64,000 nucleotides of DNA from contig NC_092688.1 in the NCBI RefSeq assembly GCF_964275005.1, positions 23,007,903 through 23,071,902 of the forward strand, given 5' to 3'. The DNA is from Diadema setosum. Lineage: Eukaryota > Echinodermata > Echinoidea > Diadematoida > Diadematidae. Made by a program: the position numbers and the translations under genes. The notes beneath the pieces were generated by a model that was not told where the DNA came from, made no database searches, and worked only from the letters and a program-made list of their open reading frames with translations. Shown piece by piece: positions 23,846 through 35,930 of this stretch; the first letter of the stretch is position 1; every line of letters begins with the position of its first letter.

Positions 23846-24133
23846 AAGAGACACATGCTTTTCAGGCACACCATCTTGGGTCTGAAATTAATGAGAGCAG
23901 GCAAAAAATAAAAGGAAATGATTTTTCTCCAATCAATCATCTTATCATATCAATTAGTAAAAAATCACAGAATGCATGCAGCTGCGGCATGCAGCATTTG
24001 ATAATTTATATTCGTGAAGTTGTAGGAAAACTGATGGGAACTCCACTAGACATGGACCTGACCCTTGCGTCCAACTTTTGTCCCCCTAGATTATAATCTA
24101 TCGACAGAACCTCACACCTACATATCTTGTATA
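23846..24133. other. spacer right of the RAG1-like relic
   Basis: No gene is seen. The N-terminal part of RAG1 homology and any terminal inverted repeat should lie here but cannot be recognised. The palindromic word GCATGCAGCTGCGGCATGC is at about 23975. Confidence 0.4.
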
Positions 24134-25130
24134 CAGTGTGTTTATAAAAAAAGTAAACCCAACTTCAACGGCAAATTTTTAGAAAACTATAAAATATTTA
24201 CACATTATTTTTTCATGGTTAGATAGTCCAATAAGTCCTCTGCCCAATGATACCACGTGGGTTATGTAACTCTCATGCATGACTGAGCATGATTCAACTT
24301 AGTGAATGGGTGTGAAATCATCATTGTGGCAAGTTAGAATTGCACTTTGATGGGAAGTTCATCAATCAAATGACTTAGGAAATGTCTGATTCCGTACGAA
24401 CATACCTTAGGGATGTGTACCCTCGACATGACCGCCATTCCTTTCGATGCAAAGCTTGGAATGCCTCCTCATGTCCCTGACAGCACGCCTGATCATTCCT
24501 TGATCTTGTCGTAATCGGTTCACTTCATCTGTTATCCGTTGCCTCAGCTCCTGAATCGTGGCCGGTGGGGTTTGGAATACTTTTCCTTTAAGATACCCCC
24601 AAAGAAGGAAATCGCATGGTGTCAGATCTGGTGAACGTGCAGGCCAGCATACTTTCTCACATTGTACCAGATGGCTCTTTTTGTTGGAGGCTGCCTGTCG
24701 GGGAACTGCACCCGAAAAGCCTCTTGAACTTCCATGAAACTTCTTGTTTCCTGGTATCGAGTTACCAGGAATACTCTCTGCTCAATTGTCAACTGTACCA
24801 TGTTTGGAAAGCATGTGAAGTGTGCCTGTGTCAGGAACAACCTTTGCTGAAGTTGTTATGTAATCATAGGCCTAACATGTGACAAAAATTTAACTTCAAA
24901 TATGCCCTGAATGCATGACAATAGCAAGAAATAACTTGCCACAGTGATGATTTCACACCCATTCACTAAGTTGAATCATGCTCAGTCATGCATGAGAGTT
25001 ACATAACCTACGTGGTATCATTGGATAGAGGACTTATTGGACTAACCATAATGTGCAAATACAACTGTATTTTATAGTTTTCTGAAAATTTGCTGTTGAA
25101 GTTGGGTTTACTTTTTTTAGAGACACACTG
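24134..25130 (-). mobile_element. mariner-like element, internally deleted
   Basis: About 210-bp terminal inverted repeats start CAGTGTGT and are flanked by TA at both ends (24132-24133, 25131-25132), as in Tc1/mariner elements. The - strand interior keeps both ends of a transposase but not its middle: a helix-turn-helix N-terminus and a C-terminal SPDLTPCDFLLWGYL block. The element sits at the very edge of the 25131-25908 element and appears to have used the TA in that element's terminal TGTAGGG. Confidence 0.88.
24421..24840 (-). pseudogene. mariner-type transposase remnant (HTH plus C-terminus)
   Basis: The N-terminal part (24622-24840) reads MVQLTIEQRVFLVTRYQE and RVQFPDRQPPTKRAIWYNVR, the helix-turn-helix of a mariner transposase subgroup. 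Then, in another frame, SPDLTPCDFLLWGYLKGKVF is followed by TIQELRQRI and a tail (about 24421-24650). The last catalytic Asp lies in the SPDLTPCD motif. The first two acidic residues are lost with the middle of the gene. Confidence 0.8.
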
Positions 25131-25908
25131 TAGGGTAAGGGCACCAGTATTCGGTCAGGCACCGGTATTCGGTCACTTATCACTAGTCACCAGCCAGTAA
25201 GTTCAACTGTCACAACACATGCAAATCACCCTAATTCACATACTTGTACACTCATTCACAACAGGAAACTCCCTTAGCCCCCTCCAAAAATCCATCCCAA
25301 ATCCAAAATTTTACCGTCAAAAGTGCAGAATCGGCGCTACTTTCCAAAAGCGCGCGCGGATAAGGCCCAGTTTTAAGAGTACGGGTCGCCGAAAAAGCGC
25401 TAAAAATCGAGAAATACGCCGTTCTCTCGCGGGATTTTTCGCTTATCGCAAGCTTGGAGTGTAATGGTATCCTCAAAAACGCAAAAGAAAAACAAAATGT
25501 CCGTACGTGCCGATACAGTGTCCCAATGTACATGGGTTGAATGCAAGTGCCGAGGCCCCAGTATTCGGTCACCAACGGTCGCCGCAACTTCCCCGATGCA
25601 ATTTTGCACCAACAAAGTAGCGCGCGCGCGCGTTTTTCAGCTGCCTTGAACACGCATTGACTTTGAACGCGCACATCGCGTGACCGAATACTGGAGCCGA
25701 TGACCGTATACTGGGGAATTTTCAAGGTGAAATATTTCGCTATTTTGTGCAATTCTGTGAGATATTTAACGAAATGAAAGTTGAGATTAAAGAAATTTGA
25801 TATATTTCACATACATTGCTGTAGATATGATGTATGTATGTATTATTTTAGTTTGAAAAATATTGCAAAAAAGCTTAAGTGACCGAATACTGGGGATGTT
25901 ACCCTACA
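25131..25908. repeat. element with six copies of CCAGTATTCGGTCAC
   Basis: Inverted ends TAGGGTAAGGGCACC(AGTATTCGGTCA) and the complement of TAGGGTAACATCCCCAGTAT. Copies of the phrase are at 25144-25157, 25161-25176, 25557-25573 (forward) and 25680-25694, 25700-25716, 25879-25896 (reverse). The interior is GC-richer with CGCGCG words, and no ORF of known family is seen. Layout suggests a non-autonomous DNA transposon with several internal transposase sites. Confidence 0.7.
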
Positions 25909-25911
25909 TGT

Positions 25912-26865
25912 AGCTGCTTCATATTTGTCTAGCAGGCTTTTGACCAGTTGTCAATAATGGGTCTTCAAGCTCTGGATGACCCCCTGGTCCATCGGCTGCA
26001 GGTGTGACGTCGTGTGTGGAAGGAGGTATTGAAGAGTGATGGACTGCAGGCCGTTGATGTCGGGGTGAGCGGAGCAGTTGTCGATGAACAGGAGAACTCG
26101 CCTTTTCTGGGCCAAGAACTTCCTGTCCAGCTGCCTAACCCATGCTACAAATTTATCTGATATCATCCATGCCTTCTTGTTGGCGAAGTAATCTACTGGA
26201 AGAGCATGCACATTTTTCAGCGATCTTGGGATTTTCGTTTTACCAATGACAAGTGGCCTGATTTTCTCCGTCCCTGTCATGTTCGAACACAACATCACTG
26301 TGAGTCGATCTTTTGTCTGCTTCACGCCGTGGCACTCCTTCCCATAAAAAGCCAGAGTCTTATCTGGAGTCATTCGATAGAAAAGACCAGTCTCGTCAGT
26401 GTTGAAAATGTTCTCCGGTTCGTAATCTTTCATGATTACAGGCAATGTCTCGGTTCGCCGCGTATCGACAGTCTCCACATCGACTCCAGCACTCTCCCCA
26501 CATACCCGTTGTTTACAAATACCGTTTCTCTCTTTGAAACGATATAGCCAGCCAGTTGAAGCATTGAAGCCATCGTGGCCCATTCGACGGGCAAAGTTTT
26601 CCTCTTTCTCCTTCAGCAGTGGTCCACTCACAGGCAGATTTTTGGCGCGAACATCACGGAACCGACGTTTACAAGATGGATGGATTCGGGACTTGTTATC
26701 CTGTGCTTCTATGCAGGCTTTATTCCTGATAATTGTCCACAGGGTGCTAGTCGCCAGGTTTTATTCTCGAGCTGTATCAGAATTCTTTTCTCTGTTCTCT
26801 ACAGCCCGGAGAACGGCTATTTTCTTGTCAATAGATAGAGCTTGTCGCTTTCGAGTAGTGGCCAT
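25912..26865 (-). pseudogene. pogo/Tigger (CENP-B-like) transposase
   Basis: From the ATG at 26865 the frame reads MATTRKRQALSIDKK, the start of a CENP-B-type DNA-binding domain. It then meets one TAA at 26763-26761 and stays open from there to a stop near 25949. The second half of the DNA-binding region includes ASTGWLYRFKERNG. The DDE domain shows FNTDETGLFY, LLFIDNCSAH and HTTSHLQPMDQGVI, which hold the three catalytic acids. After SLKTHY a stop follows, and homology ends at about 25912 against the neighbouring element. Close to intact, so a comparatively young copy. Confidence 0.9.
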
Positions 26866-28244
26866 TTCGGAGAGGATTGCATTGAGTGAAGGAGGAAAAC
26901 ACGACGCTTGACTCCTGATTGCCAAGCTGACTAATTTTTATGCAAATCAGACTCAACCACCATTAATTTATCAGCAGGGATATTGCTGATGTTTCTCACA
27001 GATAAAAAGCGAAATATTAAAGCAAAGTCAATCCTATCTCAGAGCATTTTAACTTCCATCTCACAAGTTGCAACGAACATTATCATGACTTTATACAATT
27101 AAAGTATTGAAAATTCAGTTAAAAAAAAACATCTGTCAACATCCCCTTAAAAAAAATGGAACACCCTAACTAGTAATTGTTTTCGTCCAATTAGAGCCTT
27201 GTTTCTAGGGAAAGCGTCAACGACAGAAACCAATCAGAATAGACTTTTACCCAATCCAATTTGCTTCATCGTGCTGTGGTTCTCCAACTCTCTAATCTCT
27301 TGATTGACATACAGTACATGTAGCTCCTCAGTATCTCCTTGTGTGTTCGTCCCCGCATTTGTCTTGAGCTTTAAATAGCGCACTATCACCTTAATCTCGT
27401 TTGTTTGTTTCTTAACCCGATGTTATCATCCTATAGTGTGAGAAAAGGAAACATCAAGGTGTTGTCTGGGCAATCATGAGACAGTGTTGTTTATAGACTG
27501 ATCACCGACACTACAGTACAATGTCACGTGCTGTGCACTTGTAAAGTCATTACACTCGCAGGTCTTTCTTCTAGAGAGGGTCCCATTATTTCTTTTTAAG
27601 CGTCCGTTTACTCTGCTTCTGTTCGCTAATCGGCGATTAATATTTCGTCACTACTTTGCGGCTACATAACTGTTTTTCAATGCAATTTATACAATGTAAA
27701 GACGATCCGTGGACAGCGTAAAATTGATCAACATGTGAAACTGAAAAAAAAAAAAAAGATTAGTAGGGGGCCTACGTTTTACATGCGTCGAAAACATATT
27801 TCTTTTGTGTGTTTTCTTTTTTTTTCCGAGAATACTAATCACTATCCTGTCGTTTTTCCCGTTTTTCTGTTTATCAATTATGCGCCGTACTATGTATGTA
27901 ACCCTATGGTAGTACACCATGTTCATACAGTGAACATTTAAGGATGTCTATCAATTTTTTTGATTCAACAAGAATCTGGATATAACGAGAAAAATTGGCC
28001 GGAACCAACGATCTCTCCCCTGTAGTACATGACAATGTGTGATGACACTTTCGCATAATTAGCAAAATATTAAAATAACAGGTTTGTCACAAATGTTCAC
28101 TTTCCTTGGGCCGAATGCATAAAACTAGCAGTTGCTTGTAAGCAATTGCTTCAAGCAAATTCCTTAGATAATCACTGCCAATCAGTGCATGCATATGTAC
28201 TAAGTTCCATTAAGGTACATTGTACCTTAGACCATTGGTGAGAA
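26866..28244. other. intergenic, nothing recognised
   Basis: Both strands show only short ORFs without family features. The left part may include the non-coding 5' portion of the Tigger copy, but its terminal repeat could not be identified. Confidence 0.4.
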
Positions 28245-28640
28245 ATGGAGAAAAAAAGTGAAATATCCACATTTTCACTTGATCTTTGACCTTTGACCTC
28301 ACAACCCAAAACTCTTGAGAATCTTTATTTGGTACAGTAGTTCATGTGTACACTAAGTTTCAAGAAAATACCTTCTGGCATTCCATAGATATGGGGGAAA
28401 TAGTGAAATTTTGTGCATTTGACCTTGACCTTTGACCTTGAGCATTTGTGCCCAAAAGTTGATAGGCACAACTTCGCCCACTCATATATACGTGCCAAGT
28501 TTCATTAGGATACCTCAAACAGTTTATTAGTTTTGCTGTCCACAATGTTGATTATGGACGGAAGGACGGAGGGACGGAGGGACGGACAAGCCAAGAACAT
28601 AATGCCTCGGGCGACACTTCGTGGCAGAGGCATATAAACA
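28245..28640 (-). repeat. AGGTCA-rich dispersed repeat, reverse copy
   Basis: Contains GATCTTTGACCTTTGACCTC and TGACCTTGACCTTTGACCTT, the GGACGGAGGGACGG run and the terminal ATAATGCCTCGGGCGACACT segment. It is the reverse of the layout at 18345-20460. A small terminal fragment of the same family is near 37020-37060. Confidence 0.75.
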
Positions 28641-28993
28641 TATATACATGTCAGGGCAAAAATTCTCTGATCGTGAGAATGTTTCGTGACATGTACATAT
28701 AAATTCTGAGTTAGTATACAGTTTACTATAGTACTAAGATATGAAGTATAACTCTTCAAATATTTGTAGTTTAGTCAACTCTGCACAAGTAAAAGTTGCA
28801 CAAGATTTATTTCTGACACAGTAGCAGTAAAATGCTCAGACCAAACTGTCGGGACTGTGTGCCAATTACATCATGTAAGTCAGATATTGCTTCAGTTGAA
28901 GCTTATTGTCCAGTCATACGTATAGATTTGGCTCATGTAGAATTGTTCATGCAGGGAAACCCTGTTGTATTGATGTCACTGGGACTGCCAGTA

Positions 28994-29318
28994 GGGAGCT
29001 TTAGATTTGTGACACCATCGTTAAGACTATGGTTGCGTTTACAGTTCTCCTCTCTCCCTACATAATGTCACAAAGTAGCTTTATTTTTTTGTGAAGGCGC
29101 AGCCGTTGCAAAGTAGAATATCGTCCCCATGTGTCTTTCGTCATTATGGCATCAAGTAATTGTCTTTGTCATGAATTTGAGCGGCACTAAAATTGCTAAG
29201 AACAGTTGTGAAAATGCACATGACGCAAGATCGATTTTGATAAGCAGTCTTGATCGTGTGCAGATTAGGGTCTTCTGTATTTCTCTCTTAATATTCACGT
29301 CACAAATCTAAATCTCCC
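28994..29318. repeat. TIR element, 325 bp
   Basis: Ends GGGAGCTTTAGATTTGTGAC and GTCACAAATCTAAATCTCCC, flanked by TA on each side. No ORF of known type. Confidence 0.6.
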
Positions 29319-32300
29319 TATTTTTAATTCATAACTGGTATGTCATTATTAAGGTACTATAAAAGACACCAGCTGAATACAATAGTGCAGTAGTGGAAGA
29401 CCGGGACTGCAAAATTCACCGCGTGAATTTGTTACAATGGTGTTTCCATGTAGTGCAGGATTGTAGAATTACAGGACCTCAGGCACGATGTATACATACA
29501 CTCCTTCTAATGAGACATTCTTCAGGGTTCTTTGCTAATCAGTTGTGAATTCCTGATGTCATCAGTGCCTTGTGAACATAAGGTGTGGATGAAAATGATT
29601 ATGTTTTTGTGTTAGTGTTTATGTGTGTGTGAATGTGTGTGTAGTGCATTCTTTGAAAGAATGTTGTCGTCTGGTGTTAAACTTGGGATGGAAAGATATA
29701 GCAGAGTATACACATAGGAGCAAATATCCAAGAATAATCAGAATTAGATGTGAGATATGTTGAGAGACTCACACAAATGTTCAAAATGGCAGCATTAAGA
29801 AATAGGGAAATAAGAACTTTCTAGCCTGCACTTGGCATATTTAGTATTGATTTTTTTTTTTTTTTTTTAACATGGTATTTGTGTTTTCTTGTTGTTGTTG
29901 TTTGTTTTTCCACTAGGAAAACATGGATATATTAGGTCTTTGTAGCAGACTCATTGAGATTTTCTGGAAAGCATTCGTTTTACTCGCCATTTGTAAGAGA
30001 TGACAAAAGGGGCAACTTGCTAGTTAACGACATCATTATTTCCTACTTGCAAAATGCAAATGCTGATAGTAATTCCCCCCCCCCCCCCCCAGCAATGCTG
30101 GTTTGTAAAGACAAGATTTCATCCTCTTGTGTACGAATGTAATGTAGATAGGGCACTGTATTTTTTTGTATTTATTTATTAGGTTTTTTTTAAAGGTTTG
30201 TATGGTTTAGATTTGTAGCACATCTTTGCTGTAAAACCAAGAACATTTGCAGCCTGAAACTTTCTTGAGTTGTCACTGGCGCTCAGTGCATTGTGGAGAC
30301 AAAAATCTTTTGTGTGCATTTTAATTTGGGGAATCTTGGCTTCTCGTGAAATTTGCAAGAGCTCAATATGCACACAAAAATTCCTGGCTTTCTAGTATCA
30401 GCACAAGTGTTTTGTATGCAGATTGAATTTGAGGGGTTTTTTTTTGTTTTTGTTTTTGTTTTTGTTTTTTTTCCAGTGCAAACACATGCAAGCACCAATA
30501 ATAGGAATGGTGCATAATGTGCAAACCAACCCTTGTGCTAGTGTAAATCTTTGTCTGCATGTCACAGATCCTTGAAGGTCTTGCATGTTATTTGTTTGTT
30601 TGTTTTTTTTTGAAAGGAGAGAGAGAGAAAAAAAATGTGTTATTGTCACCTGCTTGTGATATGTTTTTTTTTTTTGTCCAAGTGTTCCAGCCTGTTCTCT
30701 TTGTATAATATTTTATGAATAACTTCTCCACTTGTATGACTACCTTGTACATAATGTGTATCTATTTGCAAAAGTATTAACGACACATAACACTCCAATG
30801 ACATTTGAGTCTGCATGAATGCTGATTAAATTTTGATACCTAGATTTTTTTCAATTTATCATGAGTCTCTCAAAACAGCTGGTCATATGGATGTATAAAG
30901 TGTTGTCTTAAAAATCCTAAATTCCTTCAAAGTCTAGGTGCTTAGAGGCTCTCTTCACATTACTTTTTACTCTGATGATCTGCGTATTGTTTGAATAGAA
31001 ATGCACTAGATTTACAAAATCTGTTTCCTGCAAAGTATTATTGTGTTTTATTAATAAATAATGTTAATTGTGAAGTTCTCATATGGCTTCTGTTCAGTTG
31101 TGTGAATCATGTCTTGGAACTAATCATATGGTAGATGACAGTAGAAATTGTTCTCATTTTCTTCAAGACAGTGAGAAGTAAATGTGTCTGTCACAGCACT
31201 TTCTGATGAACATTCATGATACTGTAACCATGACATAGTTTCATAATGTACTGGCTAATTGATGGCTTTGCTGCATTTTGTAGACGGATTTGTCAGTTGT
31301 ACAGCTACTGGTGTATATTTTGCATCTGTGCTAAGCACTTTAACATTGGCATTTGTTTCATTTTGCATTTTTCCTGCAGCATACTGAAGAAGTGGAAATT
31401 TTCGCGCAAACAGATACCAGCGCGAAAATAAAGACACAAATCGTCGCTGGGGTGACAAAACCTTGTATCTCAAATTTGGGTGAAAATGATGTTTTTAGAT
31501 TAGTGGTCAGATAATCGGTTAAGTGATGTCCTGTCTGAATCCTAAGTATATTACCCCAAAATGAAGCCACGACGACATGTCAAAGGAAAGATAATCCCAT
31601 TTGGTACAGTGCTTTGGCCGCCATGTTTTTTGGCTCTCCTGAACATTTGACATTTTGTAGATACGAGGTCTTGTTGTCCCAACGACAAAATATTTTTGGA
31701 CGTTGTATGTTACACTAACGAGTGTCTTAATTCCGTGCAATTAAAAACACGTGAAATTCATCTCTCCCACACGAGCGTGAAAAATTACTTGCACGAAAAT
31801 ATCCACTTTTACAGTAGTCTTGCATAGAAGCTATTTTAGACATTTTTCATTTTTGTGGCCTCACGCAGGGGATTCCAGTTATATCAAGGTCGTCTTGTCT
31901 GATTTATTTATTGGTAATTTGATTGTTATTGTAATTGTAATATCACTATAGGACTCTCATTGTGCCTGTACACTTTGAATACACCCATGAACGTACACTG
32001 TGTGACTGTGTTCCGCCATGATAGATATACATAGTATGACGTGACGACGCGCGTTGCCAAATGTTTGAGATCTGACAAAAATTATGTCGCAGATGAAACC
32101 TGCCTTTTGTTACAATCTTATCCACTAAGCCATGGTGCTAGTCACTGGGGTTAGTCACTGCAAACATGCAGCGATAATGCAGACAAGTAAAGACTGGTTA
32201 TTCAGCAGTAGTTTGCTGGTTTGGACACGACCAAACTTATCGTTACATCCCTACAAATTCTTCATTTTTCGTTCTTCTTTGGCCAAAAATTTATCTCACA

Positions 32301-32800
32301 AAAAAAACAAACAACCTTCGTAAGTCTTATATGTATAGGTTCCTTGTGACCCAAATCTTTACCTCGTTAAAAGAAGATTGTTGTATCCGACCTTACTATA
32401 ACAGGACTCCCCTGTAATGCCATGTTCTCGGCATGTTGTATTCACCGCTCAGCACCCTCCTGTATACCCCAGGCTTATACATGTAGTTACAGCATAATGT
32501 ATATTTTTATTTGTTCCAATGATGATGTAAATATTTTATATGTACGTTGCCAAATGATAGATTTTAACTCTTTTGGGGATATTATAGAATAAGCCTACAC
32601 AATCTCCCAAGATCTTGCTAAAGAGAAAGTGATACTGATGTTGTGTATGATGATGATGTCTGATATGAGAATAAAATATTGGTTTTCTTACAAAAATGAA
32701 CATAATTGGTGAGAAGTTTGGTTGATATGTGTCCTATATGAGCTGGTATTTCTTCCTTGTTTGTTGCCATTATAAAATATCATCTGTGAACAAACTTAAA
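29319..32800. other. intergenic, scattered MITE copies
   Basis: A GAATTGGAGC-type MITE remnant lies at about 30225-30405. C (about 30076-30090) and T homopolymers and a GTTTTT repeat (about 30445-30472) are present. At 32340-32410 a short piece reads TTACCTCGTTAAAAGAAG, resembling the pogo-type MITEs at 35757 and 39105. No gene is recognised. Confidence 0.4.
31384..31814. repeat. MITE, larger relative of 5240-5450
   Basis: Ends CTGAAGAAGTGGAAATTTTC and GAAAATATCCACTTTTACAG, flanked by TA. GCGCGAAAATAAA is shared with the copy in CHEK2 intron 3. Confidence 0.65.
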
Positions 32801-33857
32801 GCCGTGTCACACCTTTCCGGGCAAGCCTTGCGTGTGACTTGCAAAGAACAATTTTTACTACCCAGAGGTCCCCGTAGATGAGCCGCACATGACAATACCT
32901 AGCACGTATCTCACCCGTGGTCACCCGGAGGTGCGCTTGGAAATCTTTTTACCCGCAATCATGTTTAGGCTCTGTCACACCTTTCCGGGCAGGCTACGCG
33001 GGCTTGTTACGTGTAGGGATTTTCCAGCATACGGGACAACTTCTGAGAGCGGACAAGGATTTGGGCGAGCCAGTGCATGTGTTTATACTTGCTGGACGCG
33101 TTCAACTTAAATTCTACATGCGGGTATACTGTGTGACTTGTGTACCAGTTGCATGGGGGCTGACATCTCAGTGAAGGAATTCCTCTGAAGGAATGGCAAA
33201 AGTCCCACGGAATGTCATTATCTTGGCTGTGACGGGGACTGCAAAGTACCTGCGTGGGAGTTGCCTGGGAAGTGCTGCCGCTAAGGGCCTCCTACTGGCG
33301 TTCTGCGTGGACCTCTCTGAGCATCCCCACGACTCGCCCGGCAAAAGTTTTGGTCATGCTCAAAACTTGGCTGCGGTTAAATCAGACTTGCGTGCGCACC
33401 TCCTGGCAACTACAGGCGAGATACGCGCAAGGTACTGTCGGGTGTGGACCAACTGTGGAGAGCTCCGGGTAGCAAATTTGTTTCCCCGCAAGTCAAGCCG
33501 CAAAACTTCACCAGATACGGTATGACAAGGCCTTGAACATGCTCAAAACTTGCGGTACATGCAGAACACCAGTAGGAGACCCTTACCGTCATCACCTCGC
33601 AGGCAACTACAACACAGGTACTTCTCAGCACCCATAAGTCGCTCGTAACAGAAAACGAATCAGTTTCACAGCTCTCACGCAGGTCACACGGAATGCACGC
33701 AAGTACTGTAAAAGCTAAGTAGCATGTGTCTAGTAGGTAAGAAACAAGTTGGAAACTTGCAGACATTCTTGTTCGCCCGCGGAAAATCTCCTGTGTGCTG
33801 GAAAATACCTCCTCACCACAAACCCGTGTAGCTTGCCCGGAAAGGTGTGACACGGCC
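32801..33857. mobile_element. TIR element of about 1.06 kb with a doubled left end
   Basis: Left end GCCGTGTCACACCTTTCCGG and right end CCGGAAAGGTGTGACACGGC are exact complements over about 26 bp. A second left-end-like copy (CTGTCACACCTTTCCGGGCA) is at about 32972. The interior is GC-richer than the surroundings and has several ORFs up to 147 codons without recognisable family motifs. Confidence 0.75.
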
Positions 33858-35756
33858 TTTATGATCTTGATGAATTTTGACGAGTTAGATGTCTGTGACG
33901 GTAAGGCTCTGTCTGCCTGCGATCACACCATAATTCCAAGAAACCATTTACTCATCTATTCAAATGCATGGATATCTTTCCACTGAGAACCTTTTGACAG
34001 GCTTCAGTATTCCAGTCATCCATTCATACCCTTTGCATTTCAATACCTCTTGATATGTCAGGCAATTCTTTGACAAGTTACCCCACCCCCCCCCCCCGAA
34101 TATCCTTTGTCATGAAGGTATGCAAAATTCAGTATTTGAAATAGTTTACTCTATAGCCCAACTATTTTTCCTATAAAAACAAGGACATAGATTGTAGATT
34201 GTGTAGAAGTGTGAATTATGGTTACTTCACATGCTTAATAGCATTTATTTTCTTTTTTACTGAATTACAGAAAGCCTCAGTATTTAGAATGTACAAGCTT
34301 TCATTTGCACATGATTTCCTGCAAAGTCATGTCAATAGACCTTCATGCTGTTTCTGATGTCATGCTCATTCGAAATCATTCCTGTTTCCAACACCAAGTA
34401 TAACAAGAAGACATTTTGAAAGTACAAAGAGCAGATCTATGGTTGAGCAAGGAGGTTCTAGAGAATGGAGTCACAACCGTCTATTTCCTTTGCTAGATAT
34501 TCGAAGCCGCCGCTCAAAAATATTTGAAGCATGTGCCAAACAGGATCTGCTGCGCAGATATGAAGACCATTGACTCGTGTCTCATTGCATAATCACCAGC
34601 CACTTTCAAAGGAAGATATGTCTTTGTGATGGTAATTACTTTTCGCTATCCCTTCTTATAAAAGGTAGGTGGTACAGACACGAGGATGCGCGTATAGAAA
34701 TTGAGCAAAAAATGCTGAAATAAAGATGAAAATTACTCGACTGGACATACCCGGGCACTAATCTGATATATCTATCAATAAAGAATTATACCTGAAGAAT
34801 ATTCCATATTAGTTTCATTTGTGGAAATTAAGCGGAAAAGTGATCAAACCAGCTTTCCAGGATGGTGCAGTTTTAAACATTTTCACATGATACAGCTCTG
34901 ATTTGCACTCGTGCACAAATTTCTGGGCGGGATTGACTTTTGTTTTACATGCTTTATCATTGAATTAAATTTCATTTCATTTAATAGATAAATAAGCAAA
35001 ATATGGCCAACATTATGATAACATTCAAAATGAATCTTCAGATTGCTCAGCAAGACGGCGGCGTCGAACATCGATCATCAAAGGAACAAGTGAAATCTGA
35101 CAACTGTTTGAATAATTACAGCCAGTTGGAACTCCCATGTATAAAACCTCCTTGGGTGGAGAAACCCAAATGAACCTACACCAGAACACATACTTTCAGA
35201 CATATTGTATATGTGCAAACATTCACCTAAATATTTACAGGAAATATATGGGACATAAATGCCACAAGTATCAACTATCATGGAATATGGCAAACTCTGC
35301 CCTTTGTGCTGGTCAGTGTTTGATCACATACATACCGGTATGTATCTTCATTCATAGAAATAAACAAATACAAAGATGCCTTCAGAAATTCATGATTGTG
35401 TATTATCAGTCATATGCCTACACCCTTGGAAATCCATTCGACCTTTACACATACCATCAAGCCTCCCTAATACACTGTACTTCTACAAGTGTGATATGTT
35501 TTGAGACCTTTTAAAAACTGAAAAAGTTATATCTGTGCATCCTCTGATCAGACAATGAAATAATGGTGTGTTCCTCCTATTCTTTGATTTGTTATTATTA
35601 CAGTATTATTATTATTATTTTTTTTTTGTGCACCTGTTCCATGTGAAAAAGTGTCATATCCCTGCAACACTTCCTTCCCCACCAAGCAAAACCATCACAC
35701 AAATACACTAGACACACATATGAACACACACACTCAAGCAAAATGTGGTTTCTGTA

Positions 35757-35930
35757 CAGGGGGACCTCGTTAAAGGACGGACCTAAAAACCATGATAATC
35801 ACCTTGCTATGTCAGGTTTTTCACTATTTTAGGGTGCAAGAATAAAGAAATATCAAGAGTTTGGACTTGCTACATCACCTTGCTAAAAGAGGGTTTTGTT
35901 ATCCGACCTTTTTATAACAAGGTTCCACTG
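35757..35930. repeat. pogo/Tigger-type MITE
   Basis: The right end reads AACAAGGTTCCACTG-TA and the left TA-CAGGGGGACCTCGTTA, an imperfect inverted pair flanked by TA. CAGTGGAACCTCGTTA-type ends are typical of Tigger-derived MITEs. A sister copy is at 39105-39280. Confidence 0.7.

Noticed and set aside
25252-25752. 166-codon - strand ORF inside the phrase-rich element
   Set aside because: It follows GC-rich inverted sequence, has no recognisable motif, and overlaps several copies of the repeated phrase.
33410-33853. 147-codon - strand ORF in the 1.06-kb TIR element
   Set aside because: It runs into the terminal repeat itself and has no known motifs. Treated as part of the non-coding element.
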